45,289 nucleotides of DNA, from contig JAZKZX010000053.1 in the NCBI GenBank assembly GCA_045612925.1, positions 1 to 45,289 on the forward strand, written 5' to 3'. The DNA is from UBA1189 sp045612925. GTDB lineage: Bacteria > Bacteroidota > Bacteroidia > Bacteroidales > Bacteroidaceae. The notes below the pieces were generated by a model. It was not told the DNA's origin and did no database searches. It saw only the letters and a program-made list of their open reading frames with translations. Shown here piece by piece: positions 7,061 through 16,188 of the stretch (positions are counted from its first letter, which is position 1; each line of letters begins with the position of its first letter). Position numbers and translations under genes: made by a program.

Positions 7061-9244
7061 ATGAATGTTAAGTTACTTGCTGGTGCAGCGATGGCTTTTC
7101 TGCTGGCACTTGGCACCCCAAGCTCTATGGCGCAGAAGAAAGCAACAATGAAAGAGTTCACTTTGGAGGACCTCAATTTTGGTGGAACCAATTACCATAA
7201 TATGGTGCCTGGTAATCGTCTTCTTGCCTGGTGGGGTGATCAGCTGGTGCGTTTAGATTCGGAAGAGTGTTATTTGGTCGATAAGAAGACGAGTAAAGAG
7301 ACTCTATTCTTCACTGTAGACGATGTGAACAAGTGGTTAGGTTGTGATTCCGACAATGCTTTGCAATCACTTTATGGCGTTCGTTTTCCTTATGCCGACC
7401 AGACGGTAATGCTTTTGAACCATGGTGGCGCGCGTTATCTTGTTGACTTCGAGCAGAAGAGTCAAGTATGGTACCAGAGTAGTGTCGGCGAACACCTTGC
7501 CAGCAGTTTTAATGCAGCGTCGCGCTATACGGCCTTTGTTAATAGCGATCATCAACTTTATGTACGCCCTGCAGATAGGGAGAAAGACGATATAAAGTTG
7601 ACTACTGATGGCTCGCGCGAAATCGTCTATGGACAAAGTGTGCACCGCGATGAGTTCGGTATTCATAGTGGGTTATTTTGGAGTCCCGATGGCATGCGTC
7701 TTGCTTTCTATCGTATGGATCAGAGTATGGTGGCTGACTATCCACAGGTGAACCTCTTTACGCATATTGCGACTAATGAGCCCGACAAGTATCCTATGGC
7801 GGGGAAGACTTCTCACGAGGTGACTATTGGCGTGTATGATGTGTCAACAAACAATACAATCTATTTGAAAGCAGGTGATCCTAAAGACCGCTATTTTACC
7901 AATATAGCATGGAGCCCCGACTCGAGGACGATATACGTATTTGAACTCAATCGTAACCAAAATGACTGCCGTCTCGTGAGTTACGATGCTGCCACGGGTG
8001 ATTATATTGCAGAACTTTACCGCGAGACAGACGATAAGTATGTAGAGCCACAGCATCCTATTGTATTCCTTCCTTGGGATACAAACAAGTTTATCTTGCA
8101 GAGCCAACGTGACGGCTACAATCATCTTTACCTTTTTGATATAAAAGGTAGACAGTTGAAGCAAATCACCCGAGGTGAGTGGGTTGTGCTCGGTATTGTG
8201 GGCTTTGATACTAAGAGCAAGAGCGTTATTGTTAGTAGCAATGAGTGTAGCCCTATACAGTGCAATACTTGGAGTATCTCGGTACATACCGGCAAGCGTA
8301 CTTTGCTTGATAATGGAAAGGGTTGGCATTCAGCATCTTTGAGTGGTAGCGGACGCTATATTGTCGACAACTATCAAGAACCAGAGGTGCCTCGTAATAT
8401 TGAAATTACAGATGCTAAGACCCTCAGACGCACTGCATATTATTCATCGCCCAATCCATGGGAGGGATATAAGGTGCCCCAATTCTCATGTGGCAGTATC
8501 AAGGCTGCCGATGGTACTACAGATCTCTATTGGCGCATGGTAAAGCCTGCCGACTTTGATGAGAAGAAGAAGTACCCTACTATTGTATATGTATATGGAG
8601 GCCCTCATGCTCATCTTGTGGATGCTCATTGGAACTATTCGAGTCGTTCATGGGAAACTTATATGGCACAAAAGGGCTATATCACCTTTATTCTTGACAA
8701 TCGTGGAAGCGAAAATCGCGGCAAGGAGTTCGAGCAGGCCACCTTCCGTCAGCTCGGGCAGCAGGAGATGCTCGACCAGATGTGTGGTGTGGAATACCTT
8801 AAGAGTTTGCCTTATGTAGATGCAAACCGTATCGGCGTGCATGGCTGGAGTTTTGGAGGCTTTATGACTATCTCACTTATGACCAACTATCCCGATGTCT
8901 TCAAGGTAGGTGTGTCGGGCGGTCCTGTCATTGATTGGAAATGGTATGAGGTGATGTATGGTGAACGTTATATGGACACTCCCGAGGTTAACCCCGAGGG
9001 TTATGAGAAGACCTCGCTTCTTTCCAAAGCAAAGGACCTCAAAGGCAAGCTACAAATCATTACTGGCTATAATGACCCCACTGTGGTGCCTCAACACTGT
9101 CTCATGTTCATTGAGGAGTGTATCAAGGTTGGTACTCATCCTGATTTCTTTGCCTATCCAGGCGAGGGGCATAATATGATGGGTCATAAGAGCGTTCATC
9201 TTCACGAACGCATTACGCAGTACTTTGAAGATTACTTGAAATAA
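7061..9244 (+). CDS. secreted DPP IV-like prolyl peptidase (S9 family)
   Basis: A 727-aa serine peptidase with an N-terminal signal peptide (cleavage probably after SSMA in GTPSSMAQKK). The N-terminal half is the beta-propeller with DPP IV hallmarks, including WSPDGMRLAFYRMDQSMV; the C-terminal alpha/beta-hydrolase domain carries the nucleophile in GWSFGG (S597), the acid in GYNDPTVVP (D672) and the base in GEGHNMMGH (H704). The family removes Xaa-Pro dipeptides, or tripeptides in the PtpA branch, from peptides in the periplasm, feeding peptide catabolism. The position corresponding to the glutamate often seen after YRMD is Gln here. Likely monocistronic or followed by holB 31 bp downstream. 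Confidence 0.9.
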   Translation: MNVKLLAGAAMAFLLALGTPSSMAQKKATMKEFTLEDLNFGGTNYHNMVPGNRLLAWWGDQLVRLDSEECYLVDKKTSKETLFFTVDDVNKWLGCDSDNALQSLYGVRFPYADQTVMLLNHGGARYLVDFEQKSQVWYQSSVGEHLASSFNAASRYTAFVNSDHQLYVRPADREKDDIKLTTDGSREIVYGQSVHRDEFGIHSGLFWSPDGMRLAFYRMDQSMVADYPQVNLFTHIATNEPDKYPMAGKTSHEVTIGVYDVSTNNTIYLKAGDPKDRYFTNIAWSPDSRTIYVFELNRNQNDCRLVSYDAATGDYIAELYRETDDKYVEPQHPIVFLPWDTNKFILQSQRDGYNHLYLFDIKGRQLKQITRGEWVVLGIVGFDTKSKSVIVSSNECSPIQCNTWSISVHTGKRTLLDNGKGWHSASLSGSGRYIVDNYQEPEVPRNIEITDAKTLRRTAYYSSPNPWEGYKVPQFSCGSIKAADGTTDLYWRMVKPADFDEKKKYPTIVYVYGGPHAHLVDAHWNYSSRSWETYMAQKGYITFILDNRGSENRGKEFEQATFRQLGQQEMLDQMCGVEYLKSLPYVDANRIGVHGWSFGGFMTISLMTNYPDVFKVGVSGGPVIDWKWYEVMYGERYMDTPEVNPEGYEKTSLLSKAKDLKGKLQIITGYNDPTVVPQHCLMFIEECIKVGTHPDFFAYPGEGHNMMGHKSVHLHERITQYFEDYLK

Positions 9245-9275
9245 CCCATTCCCCATCCGAACTTACGAATAGCTC

Positions 9276-10403
9276 ATGTTTTTCAAGGATATCGTCGGAC
9301 AAGAGCATGCCATTGCTCTATTGCGCAAAGCAGTGACAGATGGTCGTATACCTCATGCACAGCTCATCAGTGGTGGTGAGGGTATGGGGCAGTTGGCCAT
9401 AGCCATTGCTTATGCTCGTTACCTATGTTGCACTTACCGCAATGGTGATGATGCCTGTGGCGAATGCCCTTCATGTAAGAAGTTTGATAAGTTGGCCCAC
9501 CCCGACCTGCATTTTGCCTTTCCCATTTACAAGAAAGAATCCTCTAAGACATCTTATAGCGATGAATTTATCGATAAGTGGCGTGAAGCAGTGTTGAGCA
9601 ATCCCTACTTGAGTCTCAACCAGTGGATGGACCACATCGGATCTGAAAATCAGCAAGGCTTCATCTATGTATCGCAGAGCGATGAAATCATAAAGAAACT
9701 CTCGCTCAAGTCGAGTGAGGGAGGCTACAAGGTGCAAATCATTTGGATGGCCGAGAAGATGAATCCTGAATGCTCAAATAAACTGCTTAAGATTATTGAG
9801 GAGCCCCCTACGCAGACGATATTTTTGCTTGTGACAGAGAATCCGGATCTGTTGCTCCCTACTATACAGAGTCGTGTGCAGCGCATTTCACTGCGTCCCA
9901 TTGAGGAAGAGTGTATCGCCCAGGCTTTATGTGAGAGGTTTGGTCTCTCGGATAATGATGCTCGCCAGATAGCCCATGCCTCGGCAGGTAGTTGGCTCCG
10001 AGCCGTGGATGCAATTCATTTAGGTAGCCGTTCTAAGGAATATATAGAGCTTTTTATGACGCTAATGCGCAAGTCTTATGGGCGTGACCTCAAGGGTATG
10101 CGTCAGTGGGCTGATAGTGTGGCTTCTTTGGGACGTGTGGTGCAGAAGGACTTTCTCATTTATTGCCAGCGTATGATACGCGAGAGTTTTATATGTAACT
10201 TTCACCGCCCCGAGATTAATTATATGAATGCCGATGAGGCGAACTTCACTTCTCGTTTTGCTCCTTTTGTGAATGAGCGTAACATCTTCGGAATTATGGA
10301 AGAACTGAGCGAAGCTCAACGTCATATAGAGCAGAATGTCAATGCTAAGATGGTATTCTTTGACCTTTCGCTTAAGATGATTATGCTGCTCAAGCAACCT
10401 TAA
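9276..10403 (+). CDS. holB: DNA polymerase III clamp-loader subunit delta'
   Basis: A 375-aa clamp-loader AAA+ subunit. The N-terminus FKDIVGQEHAIALLRKAV and IPHAQLISG are typical, as is the zinc module CGECPSCKKF with CC upstream. The Walker A position reads GGEGMGQL without lysine, as in delta' subunits that do not hydrolyse ATP, arguing against DnaX. EKMNPECSNKLLKIIEEPP and LPTIQSRVQRISL complete the pattern. Related Bacteroidales carry holB next to ricT and gldH; here a peptidase gene separates them. The downstream palindrome serves as terminator. Confidence 0.92.
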   Translation: MFFKDIVGQEHAIALLRKAVTDGRIPHAQLISGGEGMGQLAIAIAYARYLCCTYRNGDDACGECPSCKKFDKLAHPDLHFAFPIYKKESSKTSYSDEFIDKWREAVLSNPYLSLNQWMDHIGSENQQGFIYVSQSDEIIKKLSLKSSEGGYKVQIIWMAEKMNPECSNKLLKIIEEPPTQTIFLLVTENPDLLLPTIQSRVQRISLRPIEEECIAQALCERFGLSDNDARQIAHASAGSWLRAVDAIHLGSRSKEYIELFMTLMRKSYGRDLKGMRQWADSVASLGRVVQKDFLIYCQRMIRESFICNFHRPEINYMNADEANFTSRFAPFVNERNIFGIMEELSEAQRHIEQNVNAKMVFFDLSLKMIMLLKQP

Positions 10404-10441
10404 GTATGGTTGTGAGCTATTACCTCTGAATATTTACATAT

Positions 10442-10502
10442 ATATAGGTGGCAGACATAGCTGATACACAAAATGTATGTGCATGATGTCTGCCACCTAT
10501 AT
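10442..10502. terminator. bidirectional terminator between holB and argB
   Basis: A perfect 17-bp inverted repeat, ATATAGGTGGCAGACAT (10442-10458) and its complement (10486-10502), with a 27-nt centre that itself pairs partly (ATACA/TGTAT). It sits between convergent genes holB and argB. T-tracts are short, so termination strength is inferred from the stem. Confidence 0.75.
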
Positions 10503-10518
10503 TGTTTATCTTGACTTC

Positions 10519-11289
10519 TTAGTCGACGATGCGTGTCTCGAGTGTGTTGTCGAGGTTGTCGGCATGCTTGATGACTACGCATTGTACGCCGCCATCGATG
10601 GCGCGAAAGGCTCCCTCGATCTTGGGTATCATACCCTTGTTGACGGTGCCGTCGGCGCGCAGGGTGGCAAAGCTCTCGCGGTTGATGGTGGGGATGACGC
10701 TGAAGTCGTCGTCCACATCGGTGAGCACACCGTTCTTCTCGAGGCAGAAGATAAGGTTGGTAGGTTGTATCTTCGATGCTGCTACAGCCACGGCAGAGGC
10801 TACGCTATCGGCATTGCTGTTGAGTAGTGAGCCCTGCTCGTCGTGGGTGATGGCACAGAATACGGGTACGATGCCCTGCTCTACGAGCGAACTAAGGAAG
10901 GTGATGTTCATGCGCTCGGGCACGATATCTCCCACATAGCCATAGTCGATGGGTTTGGGGGCACGGCGTACGGCGGGGATGACATTGGCGTCAGCACCCG
11001 ACAAGCCTATGGCCTTGCAGCCCAAGGCGCCGAGACGAGCCACGATCTGTTTGTTTACGAGTCCCGCATATACCATGGTCACCACATCGAGCGTGTCGCG
11101 GTCGGTCACGCGGCGTCCGTCAATCATCTGAGTCTCTATGCCGAGTTGAGCGCTGAGGCGTGTGGCCAGCTTGCCACCTCCATGGATAAGCATTTTGGGG
11201 CCCTCTATGGCGGCAAACTTCTCCAAGAATCGGGTCAGCGCAGCGGCATCATCAATGACATTGCCGCCAATCTTTACTACTTGAATCAT
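10519..11289 (-). CDS. argB: acetylglutamate kinase family (ArgB)
   Basis: A 256-aa amino-acid kinase acting in arginine synthesis, phosphorylating the acylated glutamate gamma-carboxylate. MIQVVKIGGNVIDD begins the fold, followed by LIHGGGKLATRL (phosphate-binding loop), DGRRVTD and GLSGADANVI. Because the neighbour is an N-succinylornithine-type carbamoyltransferase, the natural substrate may be N-succinylglutamate rather than N-acetylglutamate; this is inferred from the pathway described in Bacteroides. Its start overlaps the argF' stop by 4 bp (ATGA), so the two are translationally coupled. Confidence 0.93.
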   Translation of the reverse strand: MIQVVKIGGNVIDDAAALTRFLEKFAAIEGPKMLIHGGGKLATRLSAQLGIETQMIDGRRVTDRDTLDVVTMVYAGLVNKQIVARLGALGCKAIGLSGADANVIPAVRRAPKPIDYGYVGDIVPERMNITFLSSLVEQGIVPVFCAITHDEQGSLLNSNADSVASAVAVAASKIQPTNLIFCLEKNGVLTDVDDDFSVIPTINRESFATLRADGTVNKGMIPKIEGAFRAIDGGVQCVVIKHADNLDNTLETRIVD

Positions 11290-12239
11290 AAGTTTTCCAA
11301 CAGGCGCTTTAGTACTACTGTAGCCGAGATTTCACGGTTGGCGGCTTCGGGGATGACAAGACTTGTAGGGGCCTCTATGACCTCGTCGGTAACAATCATG
11401 CCGCGGCGTACGGGTAGGCAGTGCATGAAGAAGGCGTTGTTGGTGAGTGCCATCTTTTCCTCGGTGATGGTCCATGAGCGATCTTTCGAGAGCACCTGTC
11501 CGTAGTTGGGGTCTTCGTATGCACTCCAGTTCTTGGCATATACGAAGTCTGCACCACGCAGGGCTTCGTCTTGGTCGTGTGTCACCTTGGCCTTGCCCAC
11601 AAACTCGGGAGCGAGGTCGTAGCCTTCGGGGTTAGCAATCACAAAGTCGTAGTCCGTAGCGTTCATCCACTCGGCAAACGAGTTGGGCACAGCCTGTGGC
11701 AATGCCTTGGGGTGGGGGGCCCAGGTGAGCACCACCTTGGGACGCTCGGTGCGCTTGTGCTCCTCGATAGTGATGAGGTCGGCAAAGCTCTGCAGGGGGT
11801 GGCGGGTAGCGGCCTCCATGCTGAAGACGGGGCGGCCCGAGTAGCGGATAAACTGCTCGATGACACGCTCCTCGTAGTCGTCGGCCTTATTGGTGAGACC
11901 AGCGAAAGAGCGCACGCCGATGATGTCGCAGTATGAGCCCATCACGGGGATAGCCTCCAGCAGGTGCTCGGCCTTGTCGCCATCCATGATGACACCTCGC
12001 TCAGTCTCGAGTTCCCATGCGCCTTGATTTACATCGAGCACGATGACATTCATGCCGAGGTTCATGGCCGCCTTTTGTGTGCTGAGGCGTGTGCGGAGCG
12101 ATGAGTTGAAGAATATCATCATGAGTGTCTTGTTGCGTCCCAACTCCACATGTGCGAAGCGGTCTTTCTTGATGGCGAGTGCCTCGGTAACAGCCTCTTG
12201 CAAGTTGCCGATATCCTGTACGCAGGTAAACTTTTTCAT
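11286..12239 (-). CDS. argF': N-succinylornithine carbamoyltransferase
   Basis: A 317-aa transcarbamylase strongly resembling the Bacteroides fragilis enzyme. It has the carbamoyl-phosphate motif FFNSSLRTRLSTQKAA (about residues 43-58), GAWELETERGVIMDGDK, HPLQSFADL and the C-terminal HCLPVRRGMIVTDEV. In this clade the enzyme acts on N-succinyl-L-ornithine instead of ornithine. The specificity residue known from B. fragilis (Pro90) is Ala90 here (DGDKAEHL), not the Glu of the acetylornithine enzyme. It overlaps argB by 4 bp and lies 57 bp downstream of the acyltransferase gene. Confidence 0.93.
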   Translation of the reverse strand: MKKFTCVQDIGNLQEAVTEALAIKKDRFAHVELGRNKTLMMIFFNSSLRTRLSTQKAAMNLGMNVIVLDVNQGAWELETERGVIMDGDKAEHLLEAIPVMGSYCDIIGVRSFAGLTNKADDYEERVIEQFIRYSGRPVFSMEAATRHPLQSFADLITIEEHKRTERPKVVLTWAPHPKALPQAVPNSFAEWMNATDYDFVIANPEGYDLAPEFVGKAKVTHDQDEALRGADFVYAKNWSAYEDPNYGQVLSKDRSWTITEEKMALTNNAFFMHCLPVRRGMIVTDEVIEAPTSLVIPEAANREISATVVLKRLLENL

Positions 12240-12296
12240 CTTGTATGCTTTATTTATTTGTTGTCCTAATAATCCTTCTTTACCTTATGTCTATAC

Positions 12297-13589
12297 TTAT
12301 TTGCAGCGTTTCAGCAACTCTGCGAGACGGGGGCGTAGGTGCTTGTTCATTGCCCAACGCCAGTCTGATAGAGTGTGGCGTGCAAAGGTGTTGTAATCGT
12401 AGAAGAATGCCATGGCGGGGATGAGCAGTGCTATAGCGAGCAATGCAGGTACCAGCGGCAGTGTGCATAGGGCTACGATACCCCAGATGATCACCAGCAG
12501 TCCGCACAATGCGAGGTTGACACCCAGGCGTGCGGTGTTGCTGAAGGCTTTGTCCTTGAGCTTGCCCACGATGATGGTTGATACCACCCACGAAGGTAGC
12601 ATGGTGATGGCGCAGAAGAGGTAGTAGGGCAGTGCGCAGAGGAGCACCAAAGTGTTGCCGATGGCGGGCACTAAGGGGTGCTTGTGGCTGGTCGATGAGG
12701 GGTGTATGCCAAGTGCACGACGCTCCTTCTGGAAGGCGAGCGCATCGGCATAGAGCGCTGCGGTAGCCTCGGGTGCTTCGCTCTCCTTCTTCTCCACCAG
12801 GCGCTTGATGGCGGCTTGGTTGAGGATGAGGCGCTCGGCAGGTGACAGGGGATGACACTGTGCGGTGCAGAGCTTGGTGAGCTCCCACTGTGCGTCGTAG
12901 TCCTCGGTGTCGGGCACATAGGCGATGAGCTTACTCATGCGTGTGGCGAGCTCTTCGCGCAGCATGGCGAGTAGGCGGGCGGGAGTCACTTCATTCTCGT
13001 ACTGCTTGACAAACTCGGTCACATTGATGGCTTCGCCATAGGTGGCCACCACGGTAGAGCGGTAGTCGAAGTACTTTCCATACTCCAGTCCCATGGGGAC
13101 GATGTATACGGGTCGTTCGTGTCCGATGCGCTTGTTGGCCTCAAGGGCGATGTGGAATATACCCTTGCTCAAGGGCAACAGCGAGTGCTTGGGGCGGTGT
13201 GTGGCCTCGGGGAAGAGCGCCAAGGGGTAGCCATGTTGCAGCACATCGCCGCACTTGGCAATGATCTCCTCGTTCTGCTTCACGGCAGCAATGCCGTCGC
13301 GGATGCGGAAGATGGGTAGCATGCGGAGGAAGGTGAACACCTTCTGCAATAGGGGCTTGCGGAAGATGTCGGCACGGGTCATGAACACGGTGCCGCGATT
13401 CATGGCGCGTAGGATTACCAGCGGGTCGAGCAATGCGCTTGTGTGGTTACAACCGATGATGACTGCGCCGTCCTTGGGCAGGTTCTCCTTGCCCTTTACC
13501 ACGAAGCGTCGTAATGACAACTTGATTATGGGATTGACCCAAAAAATACGCAATAGCGTGTATCCTATGTTTTTGTCGTATACTTGCAC
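12297..13589 (-). CDS. PlsC-like glycerophosphate acyltransferase
   Basis: A 430-aa membrane acyltransferase. The acceptor/catalytic motif reads NHTSALLDPLV, so histidine and aspartate are separated by five residues, as in the Bacteroidota/fungal GPAT-like branch, rather than four as in typical PlsC. A FPEATHRPK block corresponds to the PEGTRS motif. The middle of the protein is hydrophilic and helical; the last 140 residues contain two to four hydrophobic segments. It probably acylates a lyso- or glycerol-phosphate lipid at the inner membrane. It is the second gene of a minus-strand run starting at the BASS transporter. Confidence 0.8.
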   Translation of the reverse strand: MQVYDKNIGYTLLRIFWVNPIIKLSLRRFVVKGKENLPKDGAVIIGCNHTSALLDPLVILRAMNRGTVFMTRADIFRKPLLQKVFTFLRMLPIFRIRDGIAAVKQNEEIIAKCGDVLQHGYPLALFPEATHRPKHSLLPLSKGIFHIALEANKRIGHERPVYIVPMGLEYGKYFDYRSTVVATYGEAINVTEFVKQYENEVTPARLLAMLREELATRMSKLIAYVPDTEDYDAQWELTKLCTAQCHPLSPAERLILNQAAIKRLVEKKESEAPEATAALYADALAFQKERRALGIHPSSTSHKHPLVPAIGNTLVLLCALPYYLFCAITMLPSWVVSTIIVGKLKDKAFSNTARLGVNLALCGLLVIIWGIVALCTLPLVPALLAIALLIPAMAFFYDYNTFARHTLSDWRWAMNKHLRPRLAELLKRCK

Positions 13590-13675
13590 GAAATAATAAG
13601 TTTAGAGTGAAGAGTTTAGGTGAAGAGGGGAAGAGTAGCCATTTGGGCTTCTTTCTCTTCCCCACTTAACTCAGC

Positions 13676-14644
13676 TTAAGAATGTCTCTTTGCCCATACA
13701 AATCTGTCGCGTAGGCGGAAGATGCCTGCGGCAGAGAGGCCTGCAATGATGTGCCAGATGCCCCACCATGCGGTGACGATGAGCATACCACCATTCTGCA
13801 GTTCGGGCGGGAAGATGTTGGGGTTGAACAAGAGGATGAGTCCGAGTCCTGAGTTCTGTATACCCATCTCGATGGTGATAGCACGACGGTCGGGTCGGGG
13901 CAGTCCTGATAGTTCTCCGAGCCAGTAGCCAGTGAAGAGGATGAGTCCGTTGTGGATGGCTACGATAACGACAATCCACTTGAGGTATTTGACGAAGATG
14001 TCAAAGTTGTTCCAGAACGAGATTACCACCATGCCCAGGAACACCACGATAGAGAGGTACTGCAGGGGCTTGTTGAGTGCTTGGGCTACCTTGGGAGCGT
14101 AGTGTGTAGTGAGCACACCGAGTGCCAAGGGTATACCGAGGAGTACGAATATCGTGATGAAGATGTCCCATATGGGGATTGAGAGCACCTGCAATGCATC
14201 TGCGGCGTGGCGGTCGAGGTAGCGCACATAGAGGCTTCCCCAGATGGCAAAGTTGGCCGGTGTGGTGAAGATGGCTGCTGTGGTGGTCACGGCCGACATG
14301 GATACAGATAATTCGCGGTTACCTCTTGAGATGGCGGTGATGAAGTTTGATACATTTCCTCCAGGGCAAGAGCCTACCAGTATCATACCCATAGCCACCA
14401 TCGGGGTGATGTGCTTGTGGAAGATGATGATGAGGAGGAAGGTGATGGCAGGGATGATGATCCACTGGCCGATGACACCAACAAGGATTGACTTTGGCTT
14501 ACGGAAAACATCGGCGAAGGTGCCGGGTTTGATGCCGAGTGCTACGCCGTACATGACGATAGCCAGGGCGATGTTCAGCATGTCCATACCAGACTTGCTG
14601 AAGTTGATCTTAACAGGATCAAGGTTTAGTAGTTGTTCGTACAT
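13676..14644 (-). CDS. bile acid:sodium symporter family (BASS) transporter
   Basis: A 322-aa polytopic membrane protein with about nine to ten hydrophobic segments. Signature stretches are GMILVGSCPGGNVSNFIT (SBF family; the GxxxN unwound region) and EMGIQNSGLGLILL. Bacterial members move bile acids, pantoate, pyruvate or other organic acids with sodium; which one cannot be told. ATG 14644 (MYEQLLNLDPVK) is preferred; the frame is open to 14689 but that extension encodes the G-rich palindromic repeat. It follows ackA on the same strand after a 157-bp repeat-filled gap. Confidence 0.87.
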   Translation of the reverse strand: MYEQLLNLDPVKINFSKSGMDMLNIALAIVMYGVALGIKPGTFADVFRKPKSILVGVIGQWIIIPAITFLLIIIFHKHITPMVAMGMILVGSCPGGNVSNFITAISRGNRELSVSMSAVTTTAAIFTTPANFAIWGSLYVRYLDRHAADALQVLSIPIWDIFITIFVLLGIPLALGVLTTHYAPKVAQALNKPLQYLSIVVFLGMVVISFWNNFDIFVKYLKWIVVIVAIHNGLILFTGYWLGELSGLPRPDRRAITIEMGIQNSGLGLILLFNPNIFPPELQNGGMLIVTAWWGIWHIIAGLSAAGIFRLRDRFVWAKRHS

Positions 14645-14656
14645 AATGAATTGGCC

Positions 14657-14812
14657 TTCCCTAACCCCTCCCAGGAGGGGGACTCCCATCTATGCGAGGG
14701 GTTAGTAGTTGGCTTTTATAAATGGTTTGTACTATGTGTAATTCATTCTCAACGATGTCTGTAAGCCCCCTCTGTAGGAGGGGGTTGGGTTAGGCCCCTC
14801 TTACAGGAGGTT
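14657..14812. repeat. two G-rich palindromic repeats
   Basis: Two intergenic palindromes: 14657-14705 (CTAACCCCTCCCAGGAGGGG then GCGAGGGGTTAG) and 14764-14812 (CCCCCTC, TGTAG, GAGGGGG, then CCCCTCTTACAGGAGG). They fill the gap between the BASS gene and ackA and the second runs into the last codons of ackA. The same family recurs at 16.0, 16.15, 20.4, 40.4 and 40.6 kb. They could act as REP-like elements or mRNA 3' stabilisers. Confidence 0.75.
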
Positions 14813-15994
14813 CATGGTATCGGTAGCAATCATCAGCTCCTCGTCGGTGGGGATGACAACCACCTTCACCTTTGATGCGGGAGTTGAGATTACCTCCTCC
14901 TTACCGCGGAGGCCCTTGTTCTTCTGTACATCGAGCTCTACGCCCATGAATTCGAGGCCGCGGCATACTGCTTCGCGAGTGTTGTCCTGGTTTTCACCCA
15001 CACCACCTGTGAAGAGGATGATGTCTACGCCACCCATGGCAGCAGCATATGAGCCGATGTACTTGCGCAGACGATACTCGTACATGTTGAGGGCGAGGGT
15101 AGCGCGGGGGTGTCCAGCGTCTACTGCATCGCAGATCTCACGCATGTCTGATGATACGCCAGAGATGCCAGCTACGCCAGACTTCTTGTTCAAGAGGTCA
15201 GATACACCTGCGGGAGTAAGACCCTCCTTCTCCATGATGTAGGTCACGGCGCCACCGTCGATGTCACCGCTACGGGTACCCATCATGAGGCCTTCGAGCG
15301 GAGTGAGACCCATGCTGGTGTCGACGCACTTGCCGTCTACTACGGCTGAGATAGATGCACCGTTACCGATGTGGCAGGTGATGATCTTGGTGCCTTCGGG
15401 CTTCACGCCGAGGAACTCGCATACGCGTTGTGATACATAGCGGTGTGAGGTGCCGTGGAAACCGTAGCGACGCACGCCATACTTCTCGTACAACTCGTAG
15501 GGTACAGCGTACATGTAGGCATAGTCGGGCATGGTCTGATGGAAGGCGGTGTCAAATACACCCACCTGAGGGATCTCGGGGAGCAATGCGCTGATAGCGT
15601 TCACGCCCTTGAGGTTAGCGGGGTTGTGCAGGGGAGCGAGGTCGTTGCAAGCTTCGAAAGCGGCCAACACCTCCTCGTTGAGGAGTACAGACTGGCTGAA
15701 CTTCTCACCACCGTGCACCATACGGTGACCTACAGCGTCGAGCTCGTCGAGCGACTTGATGGCGCCATACTCCTCGCCTGTCAGGGTCTGAAGGATGAAC
15801 TCCACACCAGCGGTGTGCTCTTGGATGTCCTTTTCGAGGATTACTTTCTCGCCAGTAGGGAGAGTCAACTTAAGGAATGAGCCGGGAAGGCCAATCTTCT
15901 CGATACCGCCCTGTGCGAGTACCGATTGGGTATCCATCTCGAAGAGTTTGTACTTGATAGATGAGCTACCGCAGTTTAATACAAGGATTTTCAT
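14801..15994 (-). CDS. ackA: acetate kinase
   Basis: Converts acetyl phosphate and ADP to acetate and ATP, the energy-yielding end of fermentation. The 397-aa protein starts with VLNCGSSSIKYKLFEM (phosphate loop of the ASKHA fold), and carries VGHRMVHGGEKF, RRYGFHGTSHRYVS, GNGASISAV and TRSGDIDGG, all diagnostic. The pta gene lies directly upstream on the same strand, separated by a 194-bp repeat-rich gap, so they may be co-transcribed from the pta promoter. Confidence 0.97.
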   Translation of the reverse strand: MKILVLNCGSSSIKYKLFEMDTQSVLAQGGIEKIGLPGSFLKLTLPTGEKVILEKDIQEHTAGVEFILQTLTGEEYGAIKSLDELDAVGHRMVHGGEKFSQSVLLNEEVLAAFEACNDLAPLHNPANLKGVNAISALLPEIPQVGVFDTAFHQTMPDYAYMYAVPYELYEKYGVRRYGFHGTSHRYVSQRVCEFLGVKPEGTKIITCHIGNGASISAVVDGKCVDTSMGLTPLEGLMMGTRSGDIDGGAVTYIMEKEGLTPAGVSDLLNKKSGVAGISGVSSDMREICDAVDAGHPRATLALNMYEYRLRKYIGSYAAAMGGVDIILFTGGVGENQDNTREAVCRGLEFMGVELDVQKNKGLRGKEEVISTPASKVKVVVIPTDEELMIATDTMNLL

Positions 15995-16006
15995 AATTTT
16001 AATTGG

Positions 16007-16187
16007 AGCCTCCCCAACCCCTCCCGAAGGAGGGGCTTCCCGTCATCGCGGAAGGGGCTGGAGAGGATTTCTATTAAAGGTTATACATTTATTTGTTCAT
16101 TGGCTTCCGAATCACCTGCACTCTCCCCTCTTTAAGGGGGAGTCCCCGTAGGGGGAGGGGGTCTTCGGGAGGGGCAAGGGGGAGGCC
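16007..16187. repeat. G-rich palindromic repeats between pta and ackA
   Basis: First copy 16007-16062 (CCTCCCCAACCCCTCCCGAA followed by GGAGGGGCTTCCCG), second 16121-16187 (CTCCCCTCTTTAAGGGGGAG, then GGGGGAGGGGG and GGGAGGGG). Both fold into GC-rich hairpins and belong to the family at 14.7 kb. Nothing else is visible in the 194-bp gap. Confidence 0.75.
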
Positions 16188-16188
16188 A

